NCBI RefSeq assembly: GCF_963455315.2 | Contig: NC_083322.1 | Span: 53,188,925 to 53,252,924, forward strand | DNA: 64,000 nt | From: Globicephala melas | Taxonomy: Eukaryota; Chordata; Mammalia; Artiodactyla; Delphinidae | Direction: 5' to 3' | Shown here: piece after piece, positions 47,641 through 58,719 of the stretch | How the letters are laid out: each line of letters begins with the position of its first letter | Numbering within the stretch: position 1 is the first letter of the stretch | Program-made: the position numbers and the translations under genes | The notes under the pieces: model-generated | The model's input: only the letters and a program-made list of their open reading frames with translations | Told to the model about the DNA's origin: nothing | Databases searched by the model: none

Positions 47641-49181
47641 GAGACAGGAGACTTTGGTCATCTGCCATTTTGGTGGAGTAGTGAGAAGGGAAGCAAAACA
47701 GGGTGGTCTGAGGAGAGAATGAGACTTCAGGTTAACTTGACTCTGAGTTGGGAAATGATTTTTTCCCCAAACACATAGCACCAACAACAAAGACAGTATT
47801 TTATTTAAAAAAAAAAAAAAAAAGATATAGTCAAGAGATTTCCATTGAGCTTGGCATTTTTGAATTTATACTTTAAGCACTTACCCAGCTCTGCCTTAAT
47901 AGTTTTAAATAATTATAACCATGGCCAAAAAAAAAGATAAACTTTTGTGTAGACCAGGGGCCAACAGAAATAATAATGGAGGCTAAAGCAATGCATTTAT
48001 TGGCTCAGGAACCAAAAGAGACAAAAGTAGAGCAGAGGCCCAGCATCCTGTATTCTGTTGTACCCCAAGTTCTGAGCTCTCAGCATTGAGAGATACTTAC
48101 AACAAGAAGGCTGTGCAACTATTTAGCTGGAATTCATTGGAATGATCATATCTACTTTTGAAATACTGATACTTCCATACTACTTAGTAAATAGCCTCTA
48201 TCTCAAGCCCCCCACAAGGGATTGTGTTAAGCATCGAATTATATATTAAAATAACGTTAAAAGTAAAAACTCTTAAATCATCATATCCTCTGTTTGAACT
48301 TTTCTCATTTTACTACATTCTTTAGTTGTTACTGGTAAAATCCAGCTCTCCATTTTCCTTCCAAAACCACTGGCACAGCCTCTACAACTTCATTAGAAAC
48401 AACATTATTCATCATGTTTAGGTTACTGGGAATTCTTGCCCATGATCTCAACCTTGACCACCACTTTATTTGGAAACTCATGGCCCCTTTTTAAGAGAAA
48501 AGATATCATTAGAGATGCTTAGACATCAGAAATAGACTACCTTTTTATTTTAGCCTAAAGCAGTAATAGGTATAATGTCAATGAAAGCTTTAAAAACTGA
48601 ATATGATACTCAAATTGCAAACACTCAATATAATAGTTACTTACTCTTTAGAGATAAGGTACTAAAATAAAAATCTCAAGTTTATCTGGGATATTACTTT
48701 GCATTTTTTTACTGAGTAATAAAAAATTCTCTCTTAAAAATATTGTGTTAAGTTTAAACTGTGATCTATAAGCACATGCCTCCAAGTCATAATTAATATG
48801 GAAGTCCATGCGGTCAGAGACTAAGACTAAAGTATATGTTAAATAATTCTGAGGGTTTTCCCCAAATGAAACCTGAGCTAAGAAGCAAACCAACATCACT
48901 GTGAACTCTACTTCAACTCCCTAATTAACCAACTATCCTTAGGCGATTTGGGGAACCAAACAAAGTCACTGGTTACGCTGACCCACAGAAAGGACACTGG
49001 ATATTTTTGTTTGCAGTAATGAAGTATTTGTAGACACACAGCACATTGCAGAAATACTACAGCTACCGAAGAAAGGGCATGCATACCAAAAAGGGGAAAA
49101 ATAAAACAGAATGCATTTCAACGTAAATAATTCTGCCTTAATAGCAATACCAAGAGCCATGCAGCTTTCTGGCCAGGGTTT
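47641..49181. other. Unique non-coding DNA
   Basis: AT-rich with an A-run at 47806-47823. No gene, RNA or named repeat recognised. Confidence 0.5.
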
Positions 49182-49193
49182 AAGATATCAACG

Positions 49194-49218
49194 GGGGAGG
49201 GGGGGGGGCGGGGGGGGG
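49194..49218 (+). repeat. G-run at the 5' edge of a SINE
   Basis: About 23 G in 25 bases, broken only by one A and one C, located between the left target-site duplication and the SINE head. CHR SINEs normally start with about three G, so the tract has expanded. It can fold as a G-quadruplex. Confidence 0.9.
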
Positions 49219-49418
49219 CTTCCCTGGTGGCGCAGTGGTTGAGAGTCCGCCTGCCGATGCAGGGGACACGGGTTCGTGCCCGGGTCCAGGAAGATCCCAC
49301 ATGCCGCGGAGCTGCTGGGCCCGTGAGCCATGGCCGCTGAGCCTGCGCGTCCGGAGCCTGTGCTCCGCAGCGGGAGAGGCCACAGCAGTGAAAGGCTCGC
49401 GTACCACAAAAAAATTAA
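49219..49418 (+). mobile_element. CHR-type SINE
   Basis: Starts CTTCCCTGGTGGCGCAG, with A and B boxes intact and a body ending CGTACCAC and an A-rich tail (49408-49434). AAGATATCAACGGG (49182-49195) matches AAGATATCAATGG on the right (from about 49435), a target-site duplication with one mismatch. Confidence 0.95.
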
Positions 49419-49450
49419 TTAATTAAAATAAAAAAAGATATCAATGGAGG

Positions 49451-50189
49451 CCATTTATACCTGGCAGAAAAATAAATCTTCCAAATACTCAAAAGGTACT
49501 TGTCCTGTTTTAAGCATATGTAATGGGGGAGAAGGATGTTTTCCCCTCTACCTCCAGGTGCAGTTGAGCTGCCAGCAATTGAGAGTAATGAGTGGCCCAA
49601 CCTCACACAGGCTCTGATCTCTGCACACCAGGCAGGCATTTGTCAAGGTGTAAATTATTTACAGCTGTCTCCAAAGGCTCTGGAAAGTGCATTTCCTTAA
49701 AATTAAACGAAAACGAAATCCTGGAACAAGTACTACATGAAATAGGGGCAAAGTAAAGGTATATTCTAAGTATTAAAGGTTGCTTTGATTGGAAAAACAC
49801 ACATGCAAACATTCTTGCTAACACCAGGTGAAACACCAGGTTCTCATTATTCAGCTATTTCTTCCTTGTCACTTTAGACTCTAAGAATATGAATAGCAAT
49901 GCTTAAATGTAAGCATGGAAACTAAACAATGACTTAGGGGCTCATCCTTTGAGCAAATCTTCACTGAGTGATAACAGACACCCAAGAAACGCATAATTAG
50001 ATAATTACTTCGTACTGACTCCATCTTCTAAAGGCTCAAGAATATTCAAAACTTCAAAGGAGCAAAGATGCAGCAACTCTAACTTTTCAGTTAAACTCAA
50101 TTGTAAGCAGAACAGTGAGGCTGACATTCTGTTTAAGAGAAGGAGGGAAGGAGAGAAGGAAACCAATCATCTGTATTAAACAATGAATC
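49451..50189. other. Unique non-coding DNA
   Basis: No recognisable gene or repeat. Confidence 0.5.
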
Positions 50190-50690
50190 AGCGGTCAGAA
50201 TGCTTTCCACCGCAAGTAACCAAATACTTGATCATATGAAGCTTAAGTGATAAAGTTATCCCACTTTCTCATGTAACAACAAGCTTGCAGTAGCAAGCCT
50301 AGGATTGGTTCATTAACGCAAAGACGCCAAACCACTGGGTCCAAGAGACTGATTTGCTTACCCTTCTCCTTACAGCCTCAAGGTGCTGGCTGACTCCTCC
50401 AAGCAGCATATCCCACTGAGAGATGAGGTGTGAGTACATGGTCTCCCTAACGGAGCACAGGAGCAGGAAACGCATCTCAGGCACTGGCACCCAAAGCAAG
50501 AAGAAAGGGGGGAAGAAAAACATCACCCCCCTCACCCTGCGCTCTCTCTTATCAAGGAGAAAACATGCATTTTTTTTCCCCTAAACACCGCCCCCCCAGC
50601 AGAGTCCCTATTTCTCATTGGTTAGAAGTAAGTCACATGCTCACACTTCAACCAATCAGTGGTGAAGCCCGTGGGATTGCCACGTTGGGT
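50190..50690. repeat. Probable ancient interspersed repeat with CCAAT-like sites
   Basis: The order CAGAATGCTTTCCACCGCAA, TTCTCATTGGTTAGAAG, AGTCACATGCTCACACTTCA and ACCAATCAGTGG resembles an old dispersed repeat I cannot name. It holds an ATTGG (50617-50621) and a CCAAT (50652-50656) in opposite orientation and a C-rich run (50590-50597). Confidence 0.4.
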
Positions 50691-51864
50691 CGGACAAACC
50701 AGCTTCACCTGGGGCTGGTTAATTAAGGCCTGAATAGAATCAAGGGATTGTTAATAAAGAAGAAGAGAGAATGTTGTTAGACGACAAAAAGTGCCACAAC
50801 TAATGCTTTTTATACCGGAGGTCAAAACATTTGGCTCAAATGGACGTTTCAAGGAAAGTAATTTCTCTTTTTTCCCAGAGTAATGCATAGTTTCAACTTT
50901 ACAATTAAAAGCAGCAGCTCCCTGGATGACCTCCCTGCACTAGGAAATAGGTGCTCCCGTGCTTTCCAAGGTGGTTAGAACACCCAAACTCCACAGATTC
51001 AAGTGAGCACTCTGAACTTCCCCAGAAGGGCATAAGCAATCACTGCAGAGTCTAGAACAGAGTTACAGGGGAAAATACAGATAAAGAGAAAAAATGCATA
51101 TTAGTAGCTTCTACTTCTGAGTTTTCCAGCTTAAGTGCAACCATTGCTATAATCTGATCAAGAGGTATCAAAGGTGAGGCTAACTATGGCAAAGAATTTC
51201 TGTGCTGGCAAGTTAAACACTGATTGTTCCCCAAAATGGAATGGCCAGCTTAGATTGTATCAAAGGACTAATAAATATCATCCCTTAGAACTTCAAACTG
51301 AACCAGAAATAACTCAGCTTGAGATTTAAACAATTTACTCTACCCTTTGTTACTGTGATTCTTTCTTATTTCAACTTGATCTTAATGTTCTGCTAGAGAC
51401 CCCATTATGAGAACACAGTGGGGTGACAGCCAGTAGTTCCTGCAGTTGTTAACCTGAAATTCTAAGTGCAGCTCTGATCTTTCTGGACTGTGAGCTAATT
51501 CATTCACAGACGTTGAACTAGGGCCAACCACTTCAGGTGCCTACAATAAGAGATAAATGAAAGAGTTCTTCACAGCCTATTAGGGACACAGATGTAAACA
51601 ATTACAAGGTGGTGTGCAGGAAGAAACAATCTGGAAAAGGGGGAGCATAACATGCAGTGCTGTGTACTCAGGATGGGCTTTGGCGGTAGAAGGGGTTCCG
51701 GCATCACCCAAATTGGAGTCCTATGTACCTCCAGCCACACTCCTCTACTAAGGAGTTAAAAGTGCCTCTTTCCCCACTTTCTCAAGTCCCACTCTCTTGA
51801 GTGAAGAGCATGCAATCTGGCATTCATTCTCAACACTGGGTTGAAATTATTCTCAGGTTGTTTG
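50691..51864. other. Unique non-coding DNA
   Basis: No recognisable gene, RNA or repeat. Confidence 0.5.
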
Positions 51865-52535
51865 GATTGTTTTTAATAAACCACATTTTCCTATAATTTA
51901 CATAAAATACAATGCACCCATGTGAAGTGCATGGAACAATGAGATTTTAATACACATATATATTTATTTACTATATCCATCAAACATGGAACATTTACAT
52001 CACCCCAAAAAACTCCCTCATGCCACTAGCCAACCATTGATATGATCACCCCGGGCAACCACTGATGTGATTTCTATCCCTATAGATTATTCTTTTCTCT
52101 TCTAGACTATCATATAAATGAAATCACACGGTAGGCATTGTATGTCTGACTTCTTTAATTTAGCCCAATGTTTCTGTGGATCATTTGTTTTGCTACCTAT
52201 TCTCAATATTTTATTTCTTTTCATTGCTGAGTAGTTGTTCATTTTACAGTTGTACCACAGTTTATCAAAGCACCTGATGAGGGACATTTGGGTTGTTTTC
52301 AGTTTTGGAGTTTATGAATAAAACTACTCTGGACATTCTTATATCTATTAGATAGATATACATTTTCATTTCTCTTTCTTGCATACCTAAGAGTGAAATT
52401 TCTGGTCATATGATGTGTATGTTACTCGTTAAGAAACTGCTTTAAATGGCTTCCCAAAGTTGTACCATTTACATTGCCACTGACAAAGTATGAGAGTTCC
52501 TATTGCTTTACATCATGACCAACACTTGCTATTGT
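51865..52535 (-). mobile_element. L1M 3' region, antisense (left part)
   Basis: On the minus strand this is the end of ORF2 and the 3' UTR of an old L1M. The + strand shows TGCCACTAGCCAACCATTG, ATGAAATCACACGGTAGGCA and CACTTGCTATTGT at its right edge. It continues at 53195 beyond an inserted LTR. Confidence 0.8.
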
Positions 52536-53194
52536 AACCTAGCAGGACCTTTTGGGGCTTTCATGGGACAGACTCTGCTCCCCACATCCTCTGCCTCCCT
52601 CATATTTGTAGAAAAGCTATAGTCTCCCAGGATTCCCCTGAGTCACAAAAGCCTAGCTCAAGAATTATTGATTGAAAGGATGTGAACAGGTAGCGACAAA
52701 AGTAGCAGTTGGGCCAGGAGAAGTGGTAACAATTTAAACAGTAAGCAGCCACGTGTCAGTCACAGAATCTTTAAGTTTCTCCCTGAAGTACCTAGATAAC
52801 ACTATCTGATGCACATTTCCTGAGTTGTTTTATAGATGCTAAAATCCCCACCAAATGGAAGATGTTAACTACTGGATGAACACAAGCACATATAGCCCCC
52901 AGACCTACTGGAACCTAAGGACTGATAATATCAGCCCTGTGACACAGCCCTGTTACCTCACCATCAACCAATCAGAGAATCATACATGAGCTGATCACAC
53001 CCCTGAGACTCCTCTCCCTCACCTTCCCTTAAAAACTCTTCCCTGAAACCCATTAGGGAGTTTGGGGCTTTTGAGTATGAGCTGCCATGTTCTCCTTGCT
53101 CTACCCTTGCCATAAACCTGTCTCTGCTCCAAACTCTGACGTTTTAGTTTGTTTGCTTCACTGTGCATTGGGCACACAAACTTGGGTTCGACAA
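52536..53194 (+). mobile_element. Solo LTR of an ERV1-type endogenous retrovirus
   Basis: A block of about 660 bp inserted in L1M. It has CCAATCAGAG (52976), a TATA-like CTTAAAAACTC (53029), a CATAAA poly(A)-like signal (53111-53116), and a 3' end with GCATTGGGCAC and TTGGGTTCGAC, typical of gammaretrovirus-like LTRs in even-toed ungulates and whales. No internal retroviral sequence is present. ATTGT (52531-52535) and ATTAT (53195-53199) may be the target-site duplication. Exact ends are uncertain. Confidence 0.7.
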
Positions 53195-53697
53195 ATTATC
53201 GTATATGTTTATTCATTTATTTACTTGTTTATTTATTTTATCCATTTTACTGGATGTCTGTCAGTATCTCATGATTTAATTTGCATTTCCATGACAATTA
53301 AAGATGTTAAGCATCCTGTCGTGTACATATTGATTCTTATTTTATTAAGTATCTGTTCCAAGCCTTTGCTCATTTTATATAAGTTGATGAATCAAATTGT
53401 CGATTTCTGCCAGAAAGCCTGCCAGAATTTTGACTGAAATTGCAACGAATCTATAGATCAACGTGTGGAGAGTTGATATCTTAACAATACTGAGGTTTTC
53501 AATTTAAGAACATGGTGTATTTCTCCATTTATTTAGGTCTTCTTTAACTTCTCCCAACAATGTTTGGTAGATTTTTGCATAAGGGACTTGCACATTCATT
53601 ATTGAATTTATTCTTGTGATTATAAATGAGTTTCTAAACTGTATTTTCTAATTGTTCATTGTTAGTATGTACAAATGCAGTTGAATTTTGTATAATG
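53195..53697 (-). mobile_element. L1M ORF2 region, antisense (right part)
   Basis: Complement of L1 ORF2 with AATTTGCATTTCCATGACAA, TGCCTGCCAGAATTTTGAC-like text (CTGCCAGAATTTTGAC at about 53419) and TTAGGTCTTCTTTAACTTC. On the minus strand it precedes the left part, so the two pieces are one L1M split by the LTR. Confidence 0.82.
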
Positions 53698-53990
53698 ATT
53701 ATGGTGGGTTGAATAGTGGCCCCCCAAAATCTGTGTCCACTCAGCACTTGTGACATTATTTGGAAATTGGATATTTGCGTTAGTTAAGGCTCTGAAGATG
53801 AAATCATCCTGGATTTAGGGTGGGCTTCCTTATAAGGAGATGAGAGGACACAGAAAGACACACAGAGAAGAAAGCCATGTGAAGATGGACAGAGACTGGA
53901 GTTAGACCTGGGGCCACCAGGTATGAGCTGAAAGAGGTGAAGAAAGATTCTCCACTGAAGTCTTCAGGGAAGATTGTTCTATATCCAGTT
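53698..53990 (+). mobile_element. MLT1-like LTR, truncated
   Basis: Begins TTATGGTGGGTTGAATAGTG and continues with TTATTTGGAAATTGGATATT, GAGAGGACACAGAAAGACA and CATGTGAAGATGGACAGAG, the 5' half of an MLT1 LTR. The usual terminal part is absent. Confidence 0.78.
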
Positions 53991-54599
53991 TTCTAGCTGT
54001 TATGTAGATAAGCCTCATGTGATACCTAGTTGTACATTTTGCAACTAGTTTATTTTGGCATGTGTGTTGGTTGTCAGTTTACTGCTTCATAACTCCAAAC
54101 CCACAATTCTTTGTTCTGCATTTTTAGAGTAAAGCAAAACCCCTATGAACATCTCTCCTTTGTTAGCTGGCACAATGTTAGGCTTGCTCAACAGAGAGGG
54201 TTGGAGGGACACTGGAAGAAATAGTACAGAAAAGGGCTTCTTTTCCCAGTTCTAGGGTGATTTTTTCCCCTTCCTCTGTATGGCAGCTGGCCGCAGGGGT
54301 GCTCACTCTCCAGCCAATTTCTCTGACACTCCAGAGGGCAGCTTTCTGCAGTCCAGCTTCATGCCTCGTTGCCAGAGAGAACTTCTCCACCATCTAGCAA
54401 TCCCCAGCCATACCCTTTCCCATGATGTCTGAATCTCTTGTGGTAGGAAGGGACGGCTTCCAAATTCCTTGTTCCTTTTTTGGCTGTGCTCCCTGAGCCC
54501 TATGGTGGTAGCAAGTCCTATATTCCTCAGAGTCCCTTTTCTACTCATTTTAGTTATTAAACACTTCCACAAGTCAATGTTTCTTTAATATATCAAATA
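53991..54599. other. Non-coding DNA, possibly an unnamed repeat
   Basis: CT-rich sequence (54150-54560) without a gene. It may be a dispersed repeat I cannot name; minus-strand frames at 54178-54572 resemble no known protein. Confidence 0.4.
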
Positions 54600-54876
54600 T
54601 AACTGCTAATGGAGTGACATCTTTAAAGTACTGAAGGTGAAAAAAAAAACTGTCAGCACAGAATCATGTATGCAATGAATATATCTTACAAAATGAAGGA
54701 GAAATAAAGACTTTTCAAATAAACAGAAACAAAGTCTTTCAAACCTACACTAGTCTAGCAAACCTACACTATAGGAAAGATTAAAGTTCTTCAGATAAAA
54801 GTAATAATGCCAGAAAGAAACTTTTAATCACACAGGCAATAAAAAGCACTAAAATTGGCATAAACAAAGTTAATCT
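54600..54876 (+). mobile_element. Old L1M ORF1 fragment
   Basis: Reads as the late part of L1M ORF1: CTTTAAAGTACTGAAGGTG, GCACAGAATCATGTATGCAA and GGAGAAATAAAGACTTTTCA, then TTCTTCAGATAAAAG. Confidence 0.75.
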
Positions 54877-54890
54877 AAAACTCAAGTTTA

Positions 54891-55453
54891 ACACCAGCAA
54901 TAAAAATCGGAGGAGGCTTGGCCCTCAGCCCTTGTATTTCTCTCTTTTCACTCTCTCCTTCCCACCCACAGACTGGGTTCGTGGGGCAGGGTGGAGGGAG
55001 CTGGCAAATACTGTGAGCAATCCCCCGACCCCTCACCAGCTTCCTCCCATGACTGGTGACTGTTTAACAAGCTGTGCATCCCCCACAAAAACAGGAGCGC
55101 CCCTGTGGCCTCTGTCCTTCTCCACAGCCCTTTCCAGTGCCGCTCACCAGATCTCTGAGCTGGGTGGGGGGCTGTCCTGGCAATCACAGCCCATTCCACT
55201 CACCCTTCACTGCACCTGCCCCAGAAACTGGGCCTGGGCCAGAGGGGCAGGGGGAAGAGGAGGCATTAGTAGGAAACACAAAAATAGAAAAAAATATGAA
55301 CAGACTCAGCTTTGGGATTTCCAACCACAAAAGAAATTATATATAAATATATATATATCTACCACATGTGATGGAAAGACTTTGTTTTCTTTTCCCAAAG
55401 AAATAAAATGGAGAAAGCCTCTTGAGTGGCAAAAAAAATAAATAAATAAAAAT
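54891..55453 (+). pseudogene. mRNA retrocopy of an unidentified gene
   Basis: A block of about 540 bp, GC-rich on the left and AT-rich on the right, bracketed by a perfect 14-bp duplication AAAACTCAAGTTTA (54877-54890 and 55454-55467). AATAAA lies at 55402-55407 and an A-rich tail of (A)n/(AAAT)n at 55431-55453, about 24 bases later. These are the hallmarks of an mRNA 3' end copied by L1 machinery. I do not recognise the parent. The left part contains an open frame (54932-55441 spans it), but it reads through the AT-rich tail region and is probably not original coding sequence. It landed in an old L1M fragment. Confidence 0.85.
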
Positions 55454-55467
55454 AAAACTCAAGTTTA

Positions 55468-55679
55468 AAATGTTTCCAAAGTCCAACGATTGTCTAAAGC
55501 ATAAACGGTAGCCATGCCTTATGGGATCTCAGCACAGGTAAAAGTATAATGTGTGGCAAAACTAGCACGAAAGATGGAAGGGAAGATTGGGGATACACTG
55601 TTGGAAGATCTTTACATTACATGTAAAGTGGTATAGTAGTATTTGAAAGTAGAATGTAATTAATTGAAAGATCACAAGA
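55468..55679. other. Short unique stretch
   Basis: No feature recognised between the retrocopy and the next L1 fragment. Confidence 0.4.
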
Positions 55680-55885
55680 AATACCTATGACAATCTCTAC
55701 AGCAAGAGAAATGAAAACTTGTGTTCACACCAAAGCCTGCACAAATACTTTTTGTGGCTTTATTCATAATCACTAAAATATAGAAGCAACCCAAATATCT
55801 CTCACCTGTAGAATGAATAAACAAACTGGCACATCCATACCACAGGACACTATTCAACAATAAAAAAGAACAAATTCCCTACTAC
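55680..55885 (+). mobile_element. L1M ORF2-end fragment
   Basis: Diverged sense L1M with TTTGTGGCTTTATTCATAAT and GAAGCAACCCAAATATCTCT, the region just before the ORF2 stop. Confidence 0.75.
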
Positions 55886-56215
55886 TCTGCCATTAAAAAA
55901 AAAGAAATAATGCCATTTGCAGCAACATGGATGGACCTGGAGATTATCATACTAAGTGAGGTAAGTCAGACAGAGAAAGGCATATATCATAGGATATGAC
56001 TTATACGCGGAATATAAAATACGATACAAATGAACTTATTTACAAAACAGAAACAGACTCACAGACACAGAAAACAAACTTCTGGTTACCAAAGGAGAAA
56101 TGGAGGGAAGGGATAAATTAGGAGTTTGGAATTAGCAGATACAAACTACTATATGTAAAATAGATAAACAACAAGGTCCTAACTATGAAGCGATCCATAT
56201 CTTAAAGAGGATGCA
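55886..56215 (+). mobile_element. Younger L1 3' region, truncated
   Basis: Has GCAACATGGATGGACCTGGA, AAGTGAGGTAAGTCAGACAG, CAAACTTCTGGTTACCAAAG and GGAGTTTGGAATTAGCAGA. Close in pattern to the L1 3' end at 62086-62511, but it lacks the final tail. Confidence 0.8.
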
Positions 56216-56385
56216 ATAAACACTAGGACTATCTTTCAGCCCATGTATACTTGATCTTATATTCAAGAAGATAGTACACATGAAGATTTCCCCGTGCTTG
56301 CTTTTGAGAAAAAAGAAAAGGATGTGTGTGCGTAAAACAGAGAGAATCCAGGTATAACATGGTCGTTATAAAAATAGGTTGACCT

Positions 56386-56580
56386 GGGCTTCCCTGGTGG
56401 CGCAGTGGTTGAGAGTCCACCTGCCGATGCAGGCGACACGGGTTCGTGCCCCGGTCCGGGAAGATCCCACATACCGCGGAGCGGCTGGGCCCGTGAGCCA
56501 TGGCCGCTGAGCCTGCGCGTCCGGAGCCTGTGCTCTGCAACGGGAGAGGCTACAACAGTGAGGGGCCCGCGTACCGCAAA
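56386..56580 (+). mobile_element. CHR-type SINE with target-site duplication
   Basis: Complete element: CTTCCCTGGTGGCGCAG head, A and B boxes, body ending CGTACCGC and an A-run. AAAATAGGTTGACCT (56371-56385) pairs with AAAATAAGTTGATCT (56581-56595), 13 of 15. Confidence 0.96.
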
Positions 56581-56595
56581 AAAATAAGTTGATCT

Positions 56596-57473
56596 ATCAT
56601 AAAGGAAACTGATTCATATATACTGTTAGTGTTGAAATGGGAAGAAAATGGAACAAGATTTTCATTTTCCTCTCATCATCTTGGAGCTTGAAAAGATGAA
56701 CAGGAAGCAAGAATCTGTCCAGAAGCACAACCATGTTTTCACAATCTTTGTAAGGCCAGACAGGATAAAGTCCAACATCTGCAATTTGAGATGATTTTTA
56801 TCATTTTAGTAAAATATATTTTAGCACATGAGCAGATACCCTTTCTTCATGCTTTCTGAAATGCATAGCCTTATCCTCTAAAGACTTCATTTTCCCAGAA
56901 TGACCTCACAGCCTGCTGAAAGGACAAGATGGGTTGCCTGACTGATTATACCCTGGGAATAATTATGTAACTTCTTGATGGCAGCAAAATACTGAAAAGA
57001 GGATACAGGAGATAAAGTAATGGAAGCTGGCCTGACTTAAGCCTCATGTAATCCCTAGCATCTCCTAAATCACAAGGTAAGATTAGTCAGTGATAAAAAT
57101 TATTTAACAGTTGGCAGCTGTCTGAAAGCCTGCATTTTTCTTTTGAGTGGACTGTCAAATTTAGAGAATTTATGACCTGACCTATCAAAGATATTACTTT
57201 CAAGTCCTTGACCAATTTAATAAACATTACAGACAACTATTACTATGGTTTTTTTAAAATTTTATCATTTTCAGTTGAATTCCATCCAGTCTGGTTCACC
57301 TAGTAAATGGTTGAATGCTACATCAAATGTTAGTTGCATCTAATCAGGCCAAAGCTCAAGAAATGCTTTTCCGCTCTACTTCTGACTTTTGAAGGACTTC
57401 CATTCCAAATGTGCAAAGGAGACATTTCTCTTTCCTATATGTATAGCAAAAATAATACATTCCCTGACCTCTT
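56596..57473. other. Unique non-coding DNA
   Basis: AT-rich, no recognisable gene, RNA or repeat. Confidence 0.5.
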
Positions 57474-57485
57474 AAAAACAGTCTC

Positions 57486-57690
57486 GGGCTTCCCTGGTGG
57501 CGCCGTGTTTGAGAGTCCACCTGCCGATGCAGGGGACACGGGTTCGTGGCCCGGTCCGGGAAGATCGCACATGCTGCGGAGCGGCTGGGCCCGTGAGCCA
57601 TGGCTGCTGAGCCTGCGCGTCCGGAGTCTGTGCTCCGCAACGGGAGAGGCCACAACAGTGAGAGGCCCGCGTACCGCAAAAAAAAAAAAA
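57486..57690 (+). mobile_element. CHR-type SINE
   Basis: Complete CHR SINE with an altered A box (GGCGCCGTGTTTGAG) and a B box region GGTTCGTGGCC. It has a body and an A-run (57678-57690). An A-rich AGTCTC flanks it at 57480-57485 and 57691-57696. Two changes in the promoter boxes suggest reduced Pol III activity. Confidence 0.95.
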
Positions 57691-57696
57691 AGTCTC

Positions 57697-58470
57697 AAAT
57701 TTTACCTTATAGGAAAATAAGAAATCTTTTATCTTTTTTTTTGTAGTCCAAGATATAATGTTACATGAAGCTCCGTGCAATACAATGTAATTTTTAAAAA
57801 TTTCACATGAACAAGGATGACTCACAATGATATCCAGAGAACATACGAGGTTTTATGCAAATGTATCATTATAATAAGCTTATTTGATATAATTCTGATC
57901 ACCATTAGGATCCCTGCATTATAACATTTAACAGCTTCCACGTAGCTCAATTCTTCTATTGCAACGTAATGCGGATATACTAGTTTTGAGTCAAAAGCGG
58001 GTTCTGCTGTGATGAAACTCCCTGAGATTTTCTCTCCAGGACCCAAATAAGTTTATTTATTAGATTTCTTTATCGATGAAAGATACAGTGAAGGGGAGCA
58101 TTATACTCTGTTAAATTTTAAAGCATGTAATGTAACATATCAAATCTACAGTGGATAAAAGCATAAAGAAATTCTCTTCATTTCTTTTTCTAATGCGTGA
58201 TCCATGGCCCAGCAAAAATACTGTGCTCCAGGCACAATGAAATATGCATGTACTTAGGAGAACTACTAACATTTAAATATGTTCTAACAATTCAGGCACA
58301 AAAAGCCACCACAGCAAAGCTGACACTTTCTCCCCATGATCCTGTAATACTGGACTCAATGTCAACCTCAAAAAATACATGCATGGGAGTTACAGGTGCG
58401 CCCGAAAGTCAACAGTGTAACTAAAAGAGAAAATCACAATCCACAGTTGGCTCCAGGGAGTGAGAATTAA
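57697..58470. other. Unique non-coding DNA
   Basis: AT-rich, no recognisable element. Confidence 0.5.
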
Positions 58471-58647
58471 AGAAAAAAATCCTGTTTCTATTTTGTTCAG
58501 GATGGTCTGTTTGGTTTAGCAGGTGAGGGGTGAACAATCAGTAAAAACCTAATTTGAGCCTCACAGTTATAAATGTTGAGCATTTTCTTAAAGCCAACAA
58601 TATTTTCTTTAATTAAACCAAAATCCTAATGTAGTACTCAAAACATC
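58471..58647. repeat. Left copy of a diverged direct repeat flanking the ERV-L-like region
   Basis: AAAAATCCTGTTTCTATTTTG, then AGTTATAAATG, CTTAAAGCCAACAATATTTT and CAAAACATCC align in order with 63453-63632. Divergence is high and gaps are needed, so the pair is old. Confidence 0.6.
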
Positions 58648-58719
58648 CATTTTTTATAGTTTAAATTTCAGATTTAGAAAGAGTTAAAGTGTAGCAACAC
58701 TGGTAAGGTAAATATTAGA

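Noticed and set aside
54932..55441. 169-codon open frame in the retrocopy
   Set aside because: It runs through the AATAAA and into the A-rich tail, so it is not the original coding region of the copied mRNA.
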